Shown here: positions 1-8,349 of the stretch, piece after piece
How the letters are laid out: every line of letters begins with the position of its first letter
Numbering within the stretch: the stretch's first letter is position 1
NCBI RefSeq assembly: GCF_020539525.1
Contig: NZ_JACDXX010000010.1
Coordinates: forward strand, 62,001 to 126,000
Direction of reading: 5' to 3'
Length of the DNA: 64,000 nt
From: Pseudogemmobacter faecipullorum
GTDB lineage: Bacteria; Pseudomonadota; Alphaproteobacteria; Rhodobacterales; Rhodobacteraceae
The notes under the pieces: model-generated
What the model was told of the DNA's origin: nothing
The model's input: the letters and a program-made list of their open reading frames with translations, nothing else
Database searches by the model: none
Program-made: the position numbers and the translations under genes

Positions 1-980
1 AGCAGGCTGTCTTCGGCGAACATGATGATATAGCTGCTGCGGCTGTCGCCCGTGGCCCCGGCCAGCAGGGACTGATTGGGCCCGTCGGTCTTCAGCGTGA
101 TCGACTTCGCCGTGGCGGTGATCGCCGCGCCGCCCGCCGTGCCATTGCTGGCGCTGACACTGCCGCCCAGCTCCATCGAGCCTTTGGATTTCAGGCTGAC
201 CACGCCATCGCGGATCACCACGCCTGCCGCGCGCTCCAGATTGCCGGTATTGACCGCAGTAACCGGCAATCCGCTGTCGGTGCCGCCCGCGCCCGAAACG
301 CTGACCTGGCCATTGAGCAAAAGCCGCGCCCCGGCGCGCAGGCTGAGCGCACGGGCCTGGATCGAGCCCAGGATCTCGATCGAGCCCTCACCCAGCGGCT
401 CTTCGCCCTGGTCGATATCCTCAAGATGGCTGTCAAAGGATTTCAGATGCGGCCCCGGGCCAAGGCTCGCAACCATGCCATCGCGGAATTCCGGCGTCGG
501 CGTGGTCACCACCAGCCGCCCGGCATTGACCGAGCCATTCGCCCCCAGCACGAAACCGCCGGGGGTGACGAAATAGACATCGCCGCCAATCGCCGTGGCA
601 CCGTAGCGGAAGCTCGACACATTGCCGTCAATCGCCACCCCGGCGGCACCATTCATGATGTTGATGATACGGTCCGAGCTCTGGTTGAGGCGGAAATTCA
701 CATCACCATTCGCGCTCAGATCGAACTGGTCATAGACCATGACATCGCTCGAGCCGTGCTGCTTGCCGGTGATGTCGAATATATCGCGCCCGCCACTGAC
801 CGAGCTGCTGATCCCGCCGTGATAGCCATCTGCCCCCTGAATGGTGCTGATCGGCTCCGCCCAGGCCGGGGCGACCTGCGCCGAAATCACCGAAACGATG
901 GCCAGCGCCGAGACGCCGCGATGCAATACCGCGCGCAGGCCGGGAACCAGAGCGGGGCGGTTGTGCTGGGCAATGGTCAT
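1..980 (-). CDS. TpsA-type filamentous-haemagglutinin-like exoprotein, N-terminal part (cut by window edge)
   Basis: Reading right to left from ATG at 980, an open frame of at least 326 codons runs off the window. GGAG lies six bases before the ATG. Residues 1-42 look like an extended signal peptide ending PAWA. The following region is Gly/Asn/Ser rich with short beta-type repeats. It contains DQFDLSANGDVNFRL near residue 82 and PGGFVLGANGSVNAGRL near residue 130, matching the TPS secretion domain of FhaB/HecA-type exoproteins, which fold into a right-handed beta-helix. The partner transporter TpsB is encoded just upstream in the same operon. The product should be exported by the Sec system and then through TpsB to the cell surface. 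The C-terminal effector or adhesin part lies outside the window, so adhesin versus contact-dependent toxin cannot be decided. Confidence 0.85.
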   Translation of the reverse strand, partial: MTIAQHNRPALVPGLRAVLHRGVSALAIVSVISAQVAPAWAEPISTIQGADGYHGGISSSVSGGRDIFDITGKQHGSSDVMVYDQFDLSANGDVNFRLNQSSDRIINIMNGAAGVAIDGNVSSFRYGATAIGGDVYFVTPGGFVLGANGSVNAGRLVVTTPTPEFRDGMVASLGPGPHLKSFDSHLEDIDQGEEPLGEGSIEILGSIQARALSLRAGARLLLNGQVSVSGAGGTDSGLPVTAVNTGNLERAAGVVIRDGVVSLKSKGSMELGGSVSASNGTAGGAAITATAKSITLKTDGPNQSLLAGATGDSRSSYIIMFAEDSL

Positions 981-1041
981 CGCAAACTCCGGATCGGCAG
1001 GATCAAAAAGGACAGTCAGATCAAATTCATCAGATCGCCAC

Positions 1042-1095
1042 GCCCCGAAATGAGGGGCTGCGGCCAACTGGCCCCGGCCTGTGGCGACCGGGGCC
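1042..1095 (-). other. Intercistronic hairpins between the IalB-like gene and tpsA
   Basis: Two inverted repeats occupy the 122-base gap. GGCCCCGG/CCGGGGCC (1070-1077 and 1088-1095) has a ten-base loop. GCCCC/GGGGC lies at 1042-1046 and 1054-1058. Neither is followed by a T-run on the minus strand, so this looks like RNA processing, attenuation or stabilisation before the very long tpsA rather than a strong terminator. Confidence 0.4.
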
Positions 1096-1102
1096 GGTAA
1101 GG

Positions 1103-1687
1103 TTACTCGGCCTCGTCAGCCGGCAGCTGGGCGCGCAGCGCCGCCACGCCTTCGGTGAATCGCGACATTTCGACATTAACGATCAGCGGCTCGCCATCGG
1201 CATCCATCCGGTAGCCAAACAGCACCGAATCCACGCCGCTCAGCGTCTCCAGCTCGGCCTCGTCCAGCCCGGTGGCCGCCTCGCAGACCCCGCCGAGGCA
1301 GCGCTGCCAGACCATTTCGCGCTGCGGCAGCTCTTCATTACCGGCAATGCGGTACACCGCCCCGCCCGGCAGATAGACGCCCTGCGGCACCTGGGCGAAG
1401 AGCAGCGCCCCATCCTTGACCGGCAGCGCCACCAGCCGCACCACCAGCTCGCCGCTGTCTTTCAGCGTCAGCTCCTGGGTCAGACGGCAGACCGAACGCT
1501 TCACGCTCAGCGCTTCGCAATTCACCAGCCACGAGCCGAAGGCGGTGTAATTCGCCAGATCCGCCGAAGGGGCAGCGGGCGGTGCGGCTTCGGCATCCTG
1601 AGCCTGTGCCATCGGCGCAAAGGCCAGGGCCGAAACAAGGGCAGCGCCGGCGGTAAGGCGGCTCAGAGAGGGGAAGGTGAAGGACAT
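1103..1687 (-). CDS. IalB-family secreted protein (copy 2 in the TPS operon)
   Basis: This encodes 194 residues. A Sec signal peptide (about residues 1-29, ending MAQAQ) is followed by an Ala/Pro linker and an invasion-associated locus B (IalB) domain. The domain shows the family pattern of a GSWLVNCE start, a second Cys in SVCRLTQ, and a Cys pair in RCLGGVCEA. These four cysteines probably form two disulphides in the periplasm. IalB proteins of Bartonella are linked to erythrocyte invasion, but most alphaproteobacterial members have no assigned role. It lies between tpsB and tpsA and shares the four-Cys pattern with the protein at 3235-3708. A periplasmic helper for TpsA export is an inference from context only. 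Confidence 0.8.
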   Translation of the reverse strand: MSFTFPSLSRLTAGAALVSALAFAPMAQAQDAEAAPPAAPSADLANYTAFGSWLVNCEALSVKRSVCRLTQELTLKDSGELVVRLVALPVKDGALLFAQVPQGVYLPGGAVYRIAGNEELPQREMVWQRCLGGVCEAATGLDEAELETLSGVDSVLFGYRMDADGEPLIVNVEMSRFTEGVAALRAQLPADEAE

Positions 1688-1726
1688 AGGTAGTCTCCTG
1701 CAGGCTCGTATAAGGGGCGGGGCGGC

Positions 1727-3238
1727 TTAAAAACTGGCGGAAAGACCAAGAAGGGCGACGGGCTTGCGCCCCTCGGTAAATCCGGTGGTCTCGCGAAGCG
1801 GGGCACCGATCAGCGCATGCAGCGCATAGCGGTCATCAAGGGTGAAAGTGGCGCCGATCCCGGCCGAGAGCAGCCGGTCAGCCGCGGTGCTGCGCGAGCC
1901 CGTGCTGGCCGAACTGCGCAGCATCGCCGCATCGACAAAGGCATAGGGCTGGATGCCCAGCCGGTCGTCAAAGAAACTGTAGGGATCAAGGCGCACCAGC
2001 TGCAGCCGGAGCGCGATGGCCTCGGGCGCGGCGCGGACATCCGAGGGATAGCCGCGCAGGATCTCGGTGCCGCCAACCCCGAACTGGCGCGCCACCGGCA
2101 GATGCAGCTTGCTGGCCAGCTGGGCATCGACCGCTGCGGTCAGGGCAAAGCCCTGGCTGATGCGGCGATTGGCAAAGCCGGTTAGCTGCAGCACGCCATA
2201 GCCGCCATCGGTCAGCGAACTGCCGGCGCTCTGCGCCTGGCCGGCGCGCAGCCGGGCGCTGCCGCCCAGCTCCATCAAGGGCAGGGTGCGCCGATAGCTC
2301 AGCTCGGCAGTGATCTCATTGAGGGTGGTATCGGCGAATTGCACCCCCGAGATCGTGGAATCGGTCCGGTCATGGGTCATGCCAAAAGTGGCGTAAAGCG
2401 AGCGGTCATGCGCCATGCTGACCGGCAGCCGGTAGCCCAGCGAAAAGCCCATACTATCCGAGACGATCTGCACATCCGAGAACACGCCGCCGATCACCTG
2501 GGAATTCGATCCATGCAGGCCCAAGACCAGCCGCCCGCCATTCGGCCCGACCGGGCGGTCATAGCTGACCGCCGCCGACCAGGCCCCGTCGCTGCGGGTC
2601 ACATTCAGCCCCAGCCGGTCACGCCAGCCGGTCAGGCTGCTCCATTGCGCGGTACCATGCAGCCGCGCCTTGCCGGTATCGGCCCGGCCGTGATTGTCGA
2701 GCGTGAAGGCATAGCGCAGCGCTTTGGGCTCATTGCCAGTGACAACCACCCGGGTGCCGCCGCCCTGCGCACCTGGGGCAAAATCGAGGCCCGGCGCCAG
2801 ATCATGGCTCAGCGCCAGCACCCGCAGATCGCGCTCAAGCCGGGCGTAATCGGGCTTTTCCCCCTCGCGCAGGCTCAGCGCCCGGCGGAAAAACTCTGGC
2901 CGGGTGGTGCCGTTCGAGCGGATATCGATCTGCTCGACCCTGGCCTCGACCAGATCGACGCGCAGCACGCCATCAACAATATCCTGCGCCGGCAGCACGG
3001 CTTCGGCGGTGGGCACGCCCGCTGCGGCGTAAAGCGCCTGCAGATGCGCCATCATCTGCTCAAGATCACCAAAGGTCAGCGGCCGGTTCAGATAGCCCGC
3101 GGTCACCCCGGCCAGATCCTCCGCCGTAAGATAGCTCGAAGCCGGGGTATCAATGCGCTTCAGGGTAAAGGCCGGCTCTTCGGCCCGGGCCGGCAGGGAC
3201 AAGAGCAAAGCGAAAGCGAAAGCAATTGGTCGGATCAT
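1727..3238 (-). CDS. TpsB / ShlB-FhaC-HecB family outer-membrane two-partner secretion transporter
   Basis: A 503-residue protein with a signal peptide (residues 1-24, cleaved after PARA). POTRA-like modules follow (about residues 25-180), then a C-terminal 16-strand-type beta-barrel. GTEILRGYPSDVR matches the conserved VRGY-type loop-6 motif, and QPYAFVDAAML is a typical final-strand region. Omp85-superfamily TpsB proteins move TpsA partners across the outer membrane. The ATG at 3238 was chosen because it overlaps the upstream stop codon (ATGA) and begins the signal peptide; a longer frame exists but would lose it. The TpsA partner is two genes downstream, with an IalB protein in between. 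Confidence 0.9.
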   Translation of the reverse strand: MIRPIAFAFALLLSLPARAEEPAFTLKRIDTPASSYLTAEDLAGVTAGYLNRPLTFGDLEQMMAHLQALYAAAGVPTAEAVLPAQDIVDGVLRVDLVEARVEQIDIRSNGTTRPEFFRRALSLREGEKPDYARLERDLRVLALSHDLAPGLDFAPGAQGGGTRVVVTGNEPKALRYAFTLDNHGRADTGKARLHGTAQWSSLTGWRDRLGLNVTRSDGAWSAAVSYDRPVGPNGGRLVLGLHGSNSQVIGGVFSDVQIVSDSMGFSLGYRLPVSMAHDRSLYATFGMTHDRTDSTISGVQFADTTLNEITAELSYRRTLPLMELGGSARLRAGQAQSAGSSLTDGGYGVLQLTGFANRRISQGFALTAAVDAQLASKLHLPVARQFGVGGTEILRGYPSDVRAAPEAIALRLQLVRLDPYSFFDDRLGIQPYAFVDAAMLRSSASTGSRSTAADRLLSAGIGATFTLDDRYALHALIGAPLRETTGFTEGRKPVALLGLSASF

Positions 3239-3708
3239 GGCTGGCCTTCCCGGGCAGCTGCGGTGATGCCGGATAAAGAGACCGGCAGCTCTGCCGGCGG
3301 CTCTCCGGCGGCGGGACGGTAAAGCAGCGACAGCTGCTCGCCACGGCGCAGGCCGCGCCATTCGGCAGCAGTGAGCGCCCGGCTGGCCTCGCACAGACCT
3401 TCGCGGCAACGCAGATAGTCCAGCCGCTGCTCGGGCCCGCCATCGAGGCTGTAGAATGCGCCTGAGGCCAGATGCACCCCTTCGGGCAGCAAAAGCTGCA
3501 GCACCGCCGTCTCATCACGCAAATCGATGCGCAAAAGCGCCAGCGGCTGGCCGCCCGGGCTGAGCAGGCTTTGCGACAGCACACAGCCCCCCGCCGCGCC
3601 ACAATCGCGCTGCCACAGCGGGCCGGTCTCTGCCAATGCCAGAGCGCCGGACAAAAGCCCGGAGATCGCTGCCACAACAGCAGCTGTCTGACGCAGAACG
3701 GATGCCAA
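3235..3708 (-). CDS. IalB-family secreted protein (copy 1, first gene of the TPS operon)
   Basis: A 157-residue protein with a signal peptide (about residues 1-26, ending ALALAE) and a short IalB-type domain. It keeps four cysteines in the same layout as the protein at 1103-1687 (RDCGAAGGC near the start, LRCREGLCEA later). The likely start is TTG at 3708 with GGAG ten bases upstream; no in-frame ATG gives a better signal peptide. It overlaps tpsB by four bases, so the two are translationally coupled and this is the promoter-proximal gene. A role as periplasmic chaperone or accessory factor for the exoprotein is inference. Confidence 0.7.
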   Translation of the reverse strand: MASVLRQTAAVVAAISGLLSGALALAETGPLWQRDCGAAGGCVLSQSLLSPGGQPLALLRIDLRDETAVLQLLLPEGVHLASGAFYSLDGGPEQRLDYLRCREGLCEASRALTAAEWRGLRRGEQLSLLYRPAAGEPPAELPVSLSGITAAAREGQP

Positions 3709-3946
3709 AGGCCTGTAACTCCACTATTTACAACCCTGACCCTACATCCCCGCCCCCCCGCTTCCCATTCCCCCAATCGAGGGCATCCAAAGGGAGGTAT
3801 CCGATCCGGAGCGCTGCACCCGCCCCGGCGCCGCATGCCCTGCTCTGCAGATATCAGAGGACAGCCCGGAGCCGGGCGGGTCTGCCGGGCCTGGGGATAA
3901 CGGGCCTGGCTGGCCGCGCGGACAGGGAGCGGGCAATGCCGCCCGG

Positions 3947-5854
3947 TTAACCCCCAGCCGGGCGCGTTACCCGAAACAGCAGAAACTGCGGCGGCACGCC
4001 CGACTCAGGCTCAAGCCAGAGCGGGGCGTGTTCGTTTTGCAGATCTGCCGCGAAAGGCCTGTCGCCAACGTTTTCTGAGCGACAGATCAGGACATAACCA
4101 ACCGGCAGCCTTGCAATGAGCGCCAGCATTTCAGGCTCAGAGACAAAGGGATCATAGCCGTTCCAGAAGTTCACACCGCTGCGGTGATAGGGGACGGCGG
4201 TAATGCTGTGATGGGTTTCAAGCAACAGCGGCATACCCAGTGTGGTGCTGCTGGCGATCAGCGCGGGCGGATAGCGGTCAAGCCATTGCAGCCCGCCCCG
4301 CTGCAGACAGGAGCCCTGGCTCCGGACCACGGCCTTTGGTTTGCTGCGCACAGCAGGATCCGGCAGCATCTCGCGGGGCAGCCGCATGGCCCAGGCGGGG
4401 AAGAACCCGGCGATGACCACCGCAAGCAATGCCAGCAGGCTGAGCAGCCTCTGGCCGTTCTGCCACATCACGAGCAGGCGCGCGGCAATGAAACCGCCAA
4501 GGAAGGGGAAAGCAGACACCGCCATGTTCATAGCGCGGAACTGCTTCAGACTGCCAAAGACCCCCAGAGCAGCGATCCCCAGACACAGGATCAGCATCCA
4601 GCGCTGACTCTGGCTCATCTCGCGCCAGGCCAGTACACCCAGGCCCCCGGCTCCCAGCATACCAACGAGAAGTGGCAGCATCACCAGGTCGAAAACTTCC
4701 CCCTTTTCGAGAAAGACGCCAGGAGCCGGCTGGGTGTCGAAAATACGCAGCGGGATCAGCGCGCGGGCCTCGGCCGTCATATCGCTGTAAGGACCGGCAA
4801 GGCAGGGTGCGAGCAAAGGCGAGGCCAGGGCAAAGCCCAGAGCCACCGCCCCCAGCATGATCAGGATCACCGGCCCGGCCCGCAAGCCACACGCCGCTGC
4901 CCTGACCCCCAGAAGCGAGGCCAGGCTGCCGGTCATCACCACCAAAAGGACGGGGGGCGCCAGCTCATCACAATAGCCCGCCAGCCATTCTTCAGGGGCC
5001 GTCTGGCCGATCATCAGCAACGGCAGCAAGATCGCAGCACTGATCACGAAAGCACTTAGCCAGGGACGCATGGCGCTGTCCCCACAAGCCAGCCGCAGAC
5101 CGGCAGTAAACCAGATCAGCAGCATCGGTGGCAGCATTTCAAGCCCGGCCGAAAGCGAAAGGCCAAACCCGCAGGCAGCAAAAACCCCGGCGCGCAGTCC
5201 AGCGCGGTGATCCTTCTGCGGCACACCAAAGGCAAAGAGCATCACACTGCAGCCCAGGATCTGTACATTATGGTGGTCGATCCGCCCGGCGGTGAACTCG
5301 CCATGGGCCAGCTTCGCCCAGAACAGGGTACAGATCATGGCCGCGATGCCACCGGCAGCCCCCAGCAGACGCCGCGTGCCCAGCCCGCTGAGCGCTATCA
5401 GCAGCCCATACAACAGGCCCGGCCAGAGGATCATGGTTATCGTTTCCGCCGCTTCCTGCGGCAAAAGCCGCGACAGCGGCAGCAGGAAGACGGCAAGCCC
5501 GGCATCGATATAGCGCGACCAGTGCAGCGACACGCCATCGGCCAGCATACGGTGCTGAACGTAATCGAACCAGCCCTGGCCATCAAGCCAGTCGCGCAGC
5601 ATAGCAAGGCGCAGCATGTCGTCCGCATCGCGATGGTAAACCTCCAGGCTCAGCCCGTCTCTGATCAGCCGCAACGCCATAAGAGTCAGCAGAATCCAGA
5701 ACAGGCGACGAAAAATGCGGTCAGATACGCCGGGGGCTGGGAAGTCCTGGGGCAAAGCTTCGGCTCCGTTTCTGTTCTGCCCCTGCTTGCGCAGAGATCG
5801 GGGCACAAACAAGACGCTCAGATGGCCAAAGTTTCCCGCCCTCTCCACTGACAC
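3947..5854 (-). CDS. Polytopic membrane protein, GT-C glycosyltransferase-like
   Basis: A 635-residue protein with about 11-12 hydrophobic helices and a C-terminal soluble tail of roughly 120 residues. Just after the first helix is an acidic motif HRDADDMLRLAMLRDWL (about residues 75-91), and RIDHHNVQ lies near residue 190. Membrane helix, periplasmic DxD-type loop, many helices and a soluble tail are the hallmarks of GT-C transferases that use polyprenyl-linked sugars. Alphaproteobacterial relatives are often labelled AcrB/AcrD/AcrF family, but nothing here resembles an RND pump. The frame opens at GTG 5854 with a poor ribosome site; conserved-looking sequence starts near residue 45, so the true start may be internal. 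It stands alone between the TPS operon and the recombinase. Confidence 0.6.
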   Translation of the reverse strand: MSVERAGNFGHLSVLFVPRSLRKQGQNRNGAEALPQDFPAPGVSDRIFRRLFWILLTLMALRLIRDGLSLEVYHRDADDMLRLAMLRDWLDGQGWFDYVQHRMLADGVSLHWSRYIDAGLAVFLLPLSRLLPQEAAETITMILWPGLLYGLLIALSGLGTRRLLGAAGGIAAMICTLFWAKLAHGEFTAGRIDHHNVQILGCSVMLFAFGVPQKDHRAGLRAGVFAACGFGLSLSAGLEMLPPMLLIWFTAGLRLACGDSAMRPWLSAFVISAAILLPLLMIGQTAPEEWLAGYCDELAPPVLLVVMTGSLASLLGVRAAACGLRAGPVILIMLGAVALGFALASPLLAPCLAGPYSDMTAEARALIPLRIFDTQPAPGVFLEKGEVFDLVMLPLLVGMLGAGGLGVLAWREMSQSQRWMLILCLGIAALGVFGSLKQFRAMNMAVSAFPFLGGFIAARLLVMWQNGQRLLSLLALLAVVIAGFFPAWAMRLPREMLPDPAVRSKPKAVVRSQGSCLQRGGLQWLDRYPPALIASSTTLGMPLLLETHHSITAVPYHRSGVNFWNGYDPFVSEPEMLALIARLPVGYVLICRSENVGDRPFAADLQNEHAPLWLEPESGVPPQFLLFRVTRPAGG

Positions 5855-6040
5855 CTGCTGCTCAGCGCTGGGAGGACCTTTCCCTGAAACACATAAGGCA
5901 GCCTTCTGCCCGGAAGATCGCCATGCCCCCCGGATCAGGGCCTTCTCCGGCGAGACTTTCCCTGCGGTTCAGGCGCTTATAGCCGCAATTATCGACCAAA
6001 ACCGCCCCAAGAGACCCAATCGTATCTACATCCAATAATA

Positions 6041-6070
6041 TTGCATTATCAGACAAAAGCTTTCTATACT
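6041..6070 (+). promoter_or_regulatory. Probable sigma-70 promoter of the recombinase gene
   Basis: TTGCAT (6041-6046) and TATACT (6065-6070) are separated by 18 bases in an AT-rich patch of otherwise GC-rich DNA. The GTG start lies 39 bases downstream, with GGAGG at 6096-6100. Confidence 0.6.
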
Positions 6071-6108
6071 CCCCCCATCCCCCTGAACCCGCTCCGGAGG
6101 CCCCTGAC

Positions 6109-7140
6109 GTGACCGAAGACAGCCCCTTGCCCGAGGCCAGCGCCCCTCATCAGCCCCTCGCCCTGCGCGATCTGGCCGAGCGGGCGCGGGCCTATGCCGA
6201 GGCCTCCAGCTCGCTCAACACCCGCCGCGCCTATGCGGCTGACCTGAAGCATTTCAACGGCTGGTGCCGGCGCGAGGGGCTCGATGCCAGCCGCCCCGAT
6301 CCCCAGGTGATCGGCCTCTATATCACCGCCTGCGCCAGCGGCGCGCGCTCGGTCGGCGGCAGGCCCAATGCGGTCTCGACCATCGAGCGCCGCCTCTCGG
6401 CCCTGGCCCGGGTCTTTGCCGAGCGCGGCACGCCCCTCGACCGCAGCGACCGCCATATCGCCAGCGTGCTCGCCGGGATCCGCAACAGCCATGCCGCCCC
6501 GCCGCGTCAGAAAGAGGCGCTCCTGCCCGAGGATCTGATCGCCATGCTGGGCTGCTGCGATCCGGGCGGGCTGCGGGGCTTGCGCGACCGCGCCATGCTG
6601 CTGATCGGTTTTGCCGGCGGGCTGCGCCGCTCCGAGATCACCGGCCTCGATCTCGGGCGAGATCAGACCGAAGAGGGGCGCGGCTGGGTTGAGATTCTCG
6701 AGGGCGGCCTGCTGCTGCGACTGCGCGGCAAGACCGGCTGGCGCGAGGTCGAGATCGGCCGCGGCTCGGCCTCCAGCACCTGCCCGGTCACGGCGCTGGA
6801 GACCTGGCTGAAATTCTCGCGCATCGGCAGCGGGCCTTTGTTCCGCCGCGTGACCGGCAAGGGGCGCGAGGTCGGGCCGATGCGGCTCAATGACCGCGAG
6901 GTGGCGCGGCTGGTCAAACGCCTCGCCAGCGCGGCGGGGCTGCGCGGAGATCTGCCCGAGGCCGAGCGCCCTGCCCTTTTCGCCGGTCACTCCCTGCGCG
7001 CCGGTCTCGCCTCCAGCGCCGAGGTGGATGAGCGCCATGTACAAAAGCAGCTCGGCCATGCCAGCGCCGAGATGACCCGGCGCTATCAGCGCCGCCGCGA
7101 CCGCTTCCGTGTCAATCTGACCAAAGCCGCGGGCCTGTAA
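6109..7140 (+). CDS. Tyrosine recombinase (XerC/XerD-like)
   Basis: A 343-residue phage-integrase-family recombinase starting at GTG 6109. An N-terminal SAM-like core-binding domain (about residues 20-125, with SSLNTRRAYAADLKHF) precedes the catalytic domain. The catalytic set looks complete: Arg173 in GGLRRSEI, Lys208 in LRGKTG, His294 and Arg297 in AGHSLRAG, His317 in LGH, and the nucleophile Tyr326 in MTRRYQRRR. It converges on parB across a 90-base gap. With no prophage genes, excisionase or visible att repeats nearby, and sitting beside the partition genes, it is more likely a plasmid multimer-resolution or cassette recombinase than a phage integrase. That role is inferred from position. 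Confidence 0.85.
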   Translation: MTEDSPLPEASAPHQPLALRDLAERARAYAEASSSLNTRRAYAADLKHFNGWCRREGLDASRPDPQVIGLYITACASGARSVGGRPNAVSTIERRLSALARVFAERGTPLDRSDRHIASVLAGIRNSHAAPPRQKEALLPEDLIAMLGCCDPGGLRGLRDRAMLLIGFAGGLRRSEITGLDLGRDQTEEGRGWVEILEGGLLLRLRGKTGWREVEIGRGSASSTCPVTALETWLKFSRIGSGPLFRRVTGKGREVGPMRLNDREVARLVKRLASAAGLRGDLPEAERPALFAGHSLRAGLASSAEVDERHVQKQLGHASAEMTRRYQRRRDRFRVNLTKAAGL

Positions 7141-7154
7141 TCCAGCCCCCCGGC

Positions 7155-7190
7155 ATAAAAAACCCCATCTTCCCTGCGGGGAAGATGGGG
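7155..7190 (-). terminator. Intrinsic terminator of parAB, built around a palindrome copy
   Basis: A perfect 12-base stem with loop TGCG (7163-7174 and 7179-7190) is followed on the minus strand by a run of T (A-run at 7157-7162). It lies 41 bases after the parB stop. The core (7170-7183) is a one-mismatch copy of TTCCCCGCGGGGAA, so it may serve both as terminator and ParB site. Confidence 0.65.
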
Positions 7191-7230
7191 CTGAAATCCG
7201 CCCGCAGAGGCGGGTCTCAGACCAAAGCTG

Positions 7231-8349
7231 TCAGGCCAGATCCTGCAGCAGCCGCTGCAAAGCCCCCTCAAGTTTACGCCGGTCGATGCTGGTAAAATCC
7301 AGCGCCAGCTTCACCTCGAGCCGGCCATTGGCCGCGGTGCAGCGCGCCCTGCCCCGGCTGCTCGGCAGCTGGAACGTGGTCTTGGTCTTGTCACTCGCCG
7401 CCGGTTTCGCGGCTCTCGGCGGCGCCTCATCATCATCCATCACGACCCGCGCCCCCGCCTCACCGGCATAGCGCTTAAGCAGATCCAGCTCATCGGGCAC
7501 CGAATGATTGTCGAATTCTTTCAGCTCGGCGCGGATCAGCGGCACCAGATCGGGGCGCTCGTCAATCGCCGCCACCAGCCGCAGCCCCAGCGCGCGCGGG
7601 ATATGAGCGGCGAATTTCAGATCCTCGCCCAGCCGCGCCATCAGCCGGATGAACTGGCGGATATAGCTGCGCTTCTGATAGCCCGCCGACTGAAACAGCT
7701 CGGCCACCGCCTTGTCGGGGTCATGCTCTTTGGTGCCGGGATCGGCAGCATAATTCAGCGCCAGCTGCGCCATCTCGGCAAAAGAGATGTCCTTGCGCAC
7801 CAGGTTTTCATCGACCATGCGGCGATAAAGCCCCTCGAGCCCTTCCCCGCGGGGAAGAATGCCCGCCGGGATCCGGCCCCAGCTTTCCGCATCGCCGGTC
7901 TCTTCCAGCAGCGCCTTATAGGCCTGAAGCCGGCGGAAACCCTGGATCAGCTCATAGCGGCCATCCTCGCGCGCCTCGACCCGGATCGGGTTTGACAGGC
8001 CGAGATCGCGGATCGAGGCGATCAGCTCGGTCAGCTCCTGGTCATCGCCTTTCGAGCGGTCGCGCACCAGTTTCCAGGTCTCGACCGCCTCGAGCGGCAC
8101 CAGATCGGTGATCAGCCCCATGCGCTTGAGGCGCACATGTTCGGCGGCCAGAGCATCATTCTCGGCGCGGATCTCGGCTTCCAGATGGCGCCGCTCGCGC
8201 AGAGATTCTGCATTCTCGGTGATCGCTGCCGCCATGGGCGAGCGACGGCTGAGCTCGGCCGTCTTCCCCGCGGGGAAGCTCTCCTCCTGTGGCGCGGCGG
8301 TCAGTTCATCTTCGGGCAGATCGAGATCGAAGGTCCGGCGCTTTTTCAC
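7231..8349 (-). CDS. parB: ParB-family partition protein
   Basis: A 372-residue protein starting at GTG 8349, overlapping parA by four bases (GTGA). After a charged N-terminus of about 80 residues comes the ParB/Srx-type nucleotide-binding fold: residues around 80-150 include the family-typical ELTELIASIRDLGLSNPIRV and YELIQGFRRLQAYKAL. VDENLVRKDISFAEMAQLAL precedes the DNA-binding HTH. The C-terminal 40 residues, after a Lys/Thr-rich linker, are a likely dimerisation segment. It should bind the plasmid centromere, spread as a CTP-dependent clamp (family knowledge) and be moved by ParA. Two exact copies of TTCCCCGCGGGGAA lie inside this gene (7843-7856, 8264-8277). Confidence 0.9.
   Translation of the reverse strand: MKKRRTFDLDLPEDELTAAPQEESFPAGKTAELSRRSPMAAAITENAESLRERRHLEAEIRAENDALAAEHVRLKRMGLITDLVPLEAVETWKLVRDRSKGDDQELTELIASIRDLGLSNPIRVEAREDGRYELIQGFRRLQAYKALLEETGDAESWGRIPAGILPRGEGLEGLYRRMVDENLVRKDISFAEMAQLALNYAADPGTKEHDPDKAVAELFQSAGYQKRSYIRQFIRLMARLGEDLKFAAHIPRALGLRLVAAIDERPDLVPLIRAELKEFDNHSVPDELDLLKRYAGEAGARVVMDDDEAPPRAAKPAASDKTKTTFQLPSSRGRARCTAANGRLEVKLALDFTSIDRRKLEGALQRLLQDLA
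7843..7856. repeat. parS-like palindrome TTCCCCGCGGGGAA, inside parB
   Basis: An exact 14-base palindrome; read as protein it supplies the LPRGEG segment of ParB. Member of the family clustered at 7.1-12.7 kb. Confidence 0.65.
8264..8277. repeat. parS-like palindrome TTCCCCGCGGGGAA, inside parB near its start
   Basis: An exact 14-base copy, encoding FPAGK in the poorly conserved N-terminus of ParB. Confidence 0.65.

Noticed and set aside
76-1100. Plus-strand open frames across the first kilobase
   Set aside because: They are antisense shadows of the minus-strand tpsA start, which has a signal peptide, ribosome site and TPS-domain motifs.
3947-5854. AcrB/AcrD/AcrF-type efflux pump
   Set aside because: Length, helix distribution and motifs do not fit an RND pump; the GT-C-like layout fits better.
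5862-6056. Short minus-strand frame of 64 codons between the GT-C-like gene and the recombinase
   Set aside because: No recognisable domain or ribosome site, and it covers the recombinase promoter region; treated as non-coding.
6109-7140. Prophage or integron integrase
   Set aside because: No phage genes, att repeats, attI/attC-like sites or tRNA gene were seen; the partition-locus context suggests a plasmid function.
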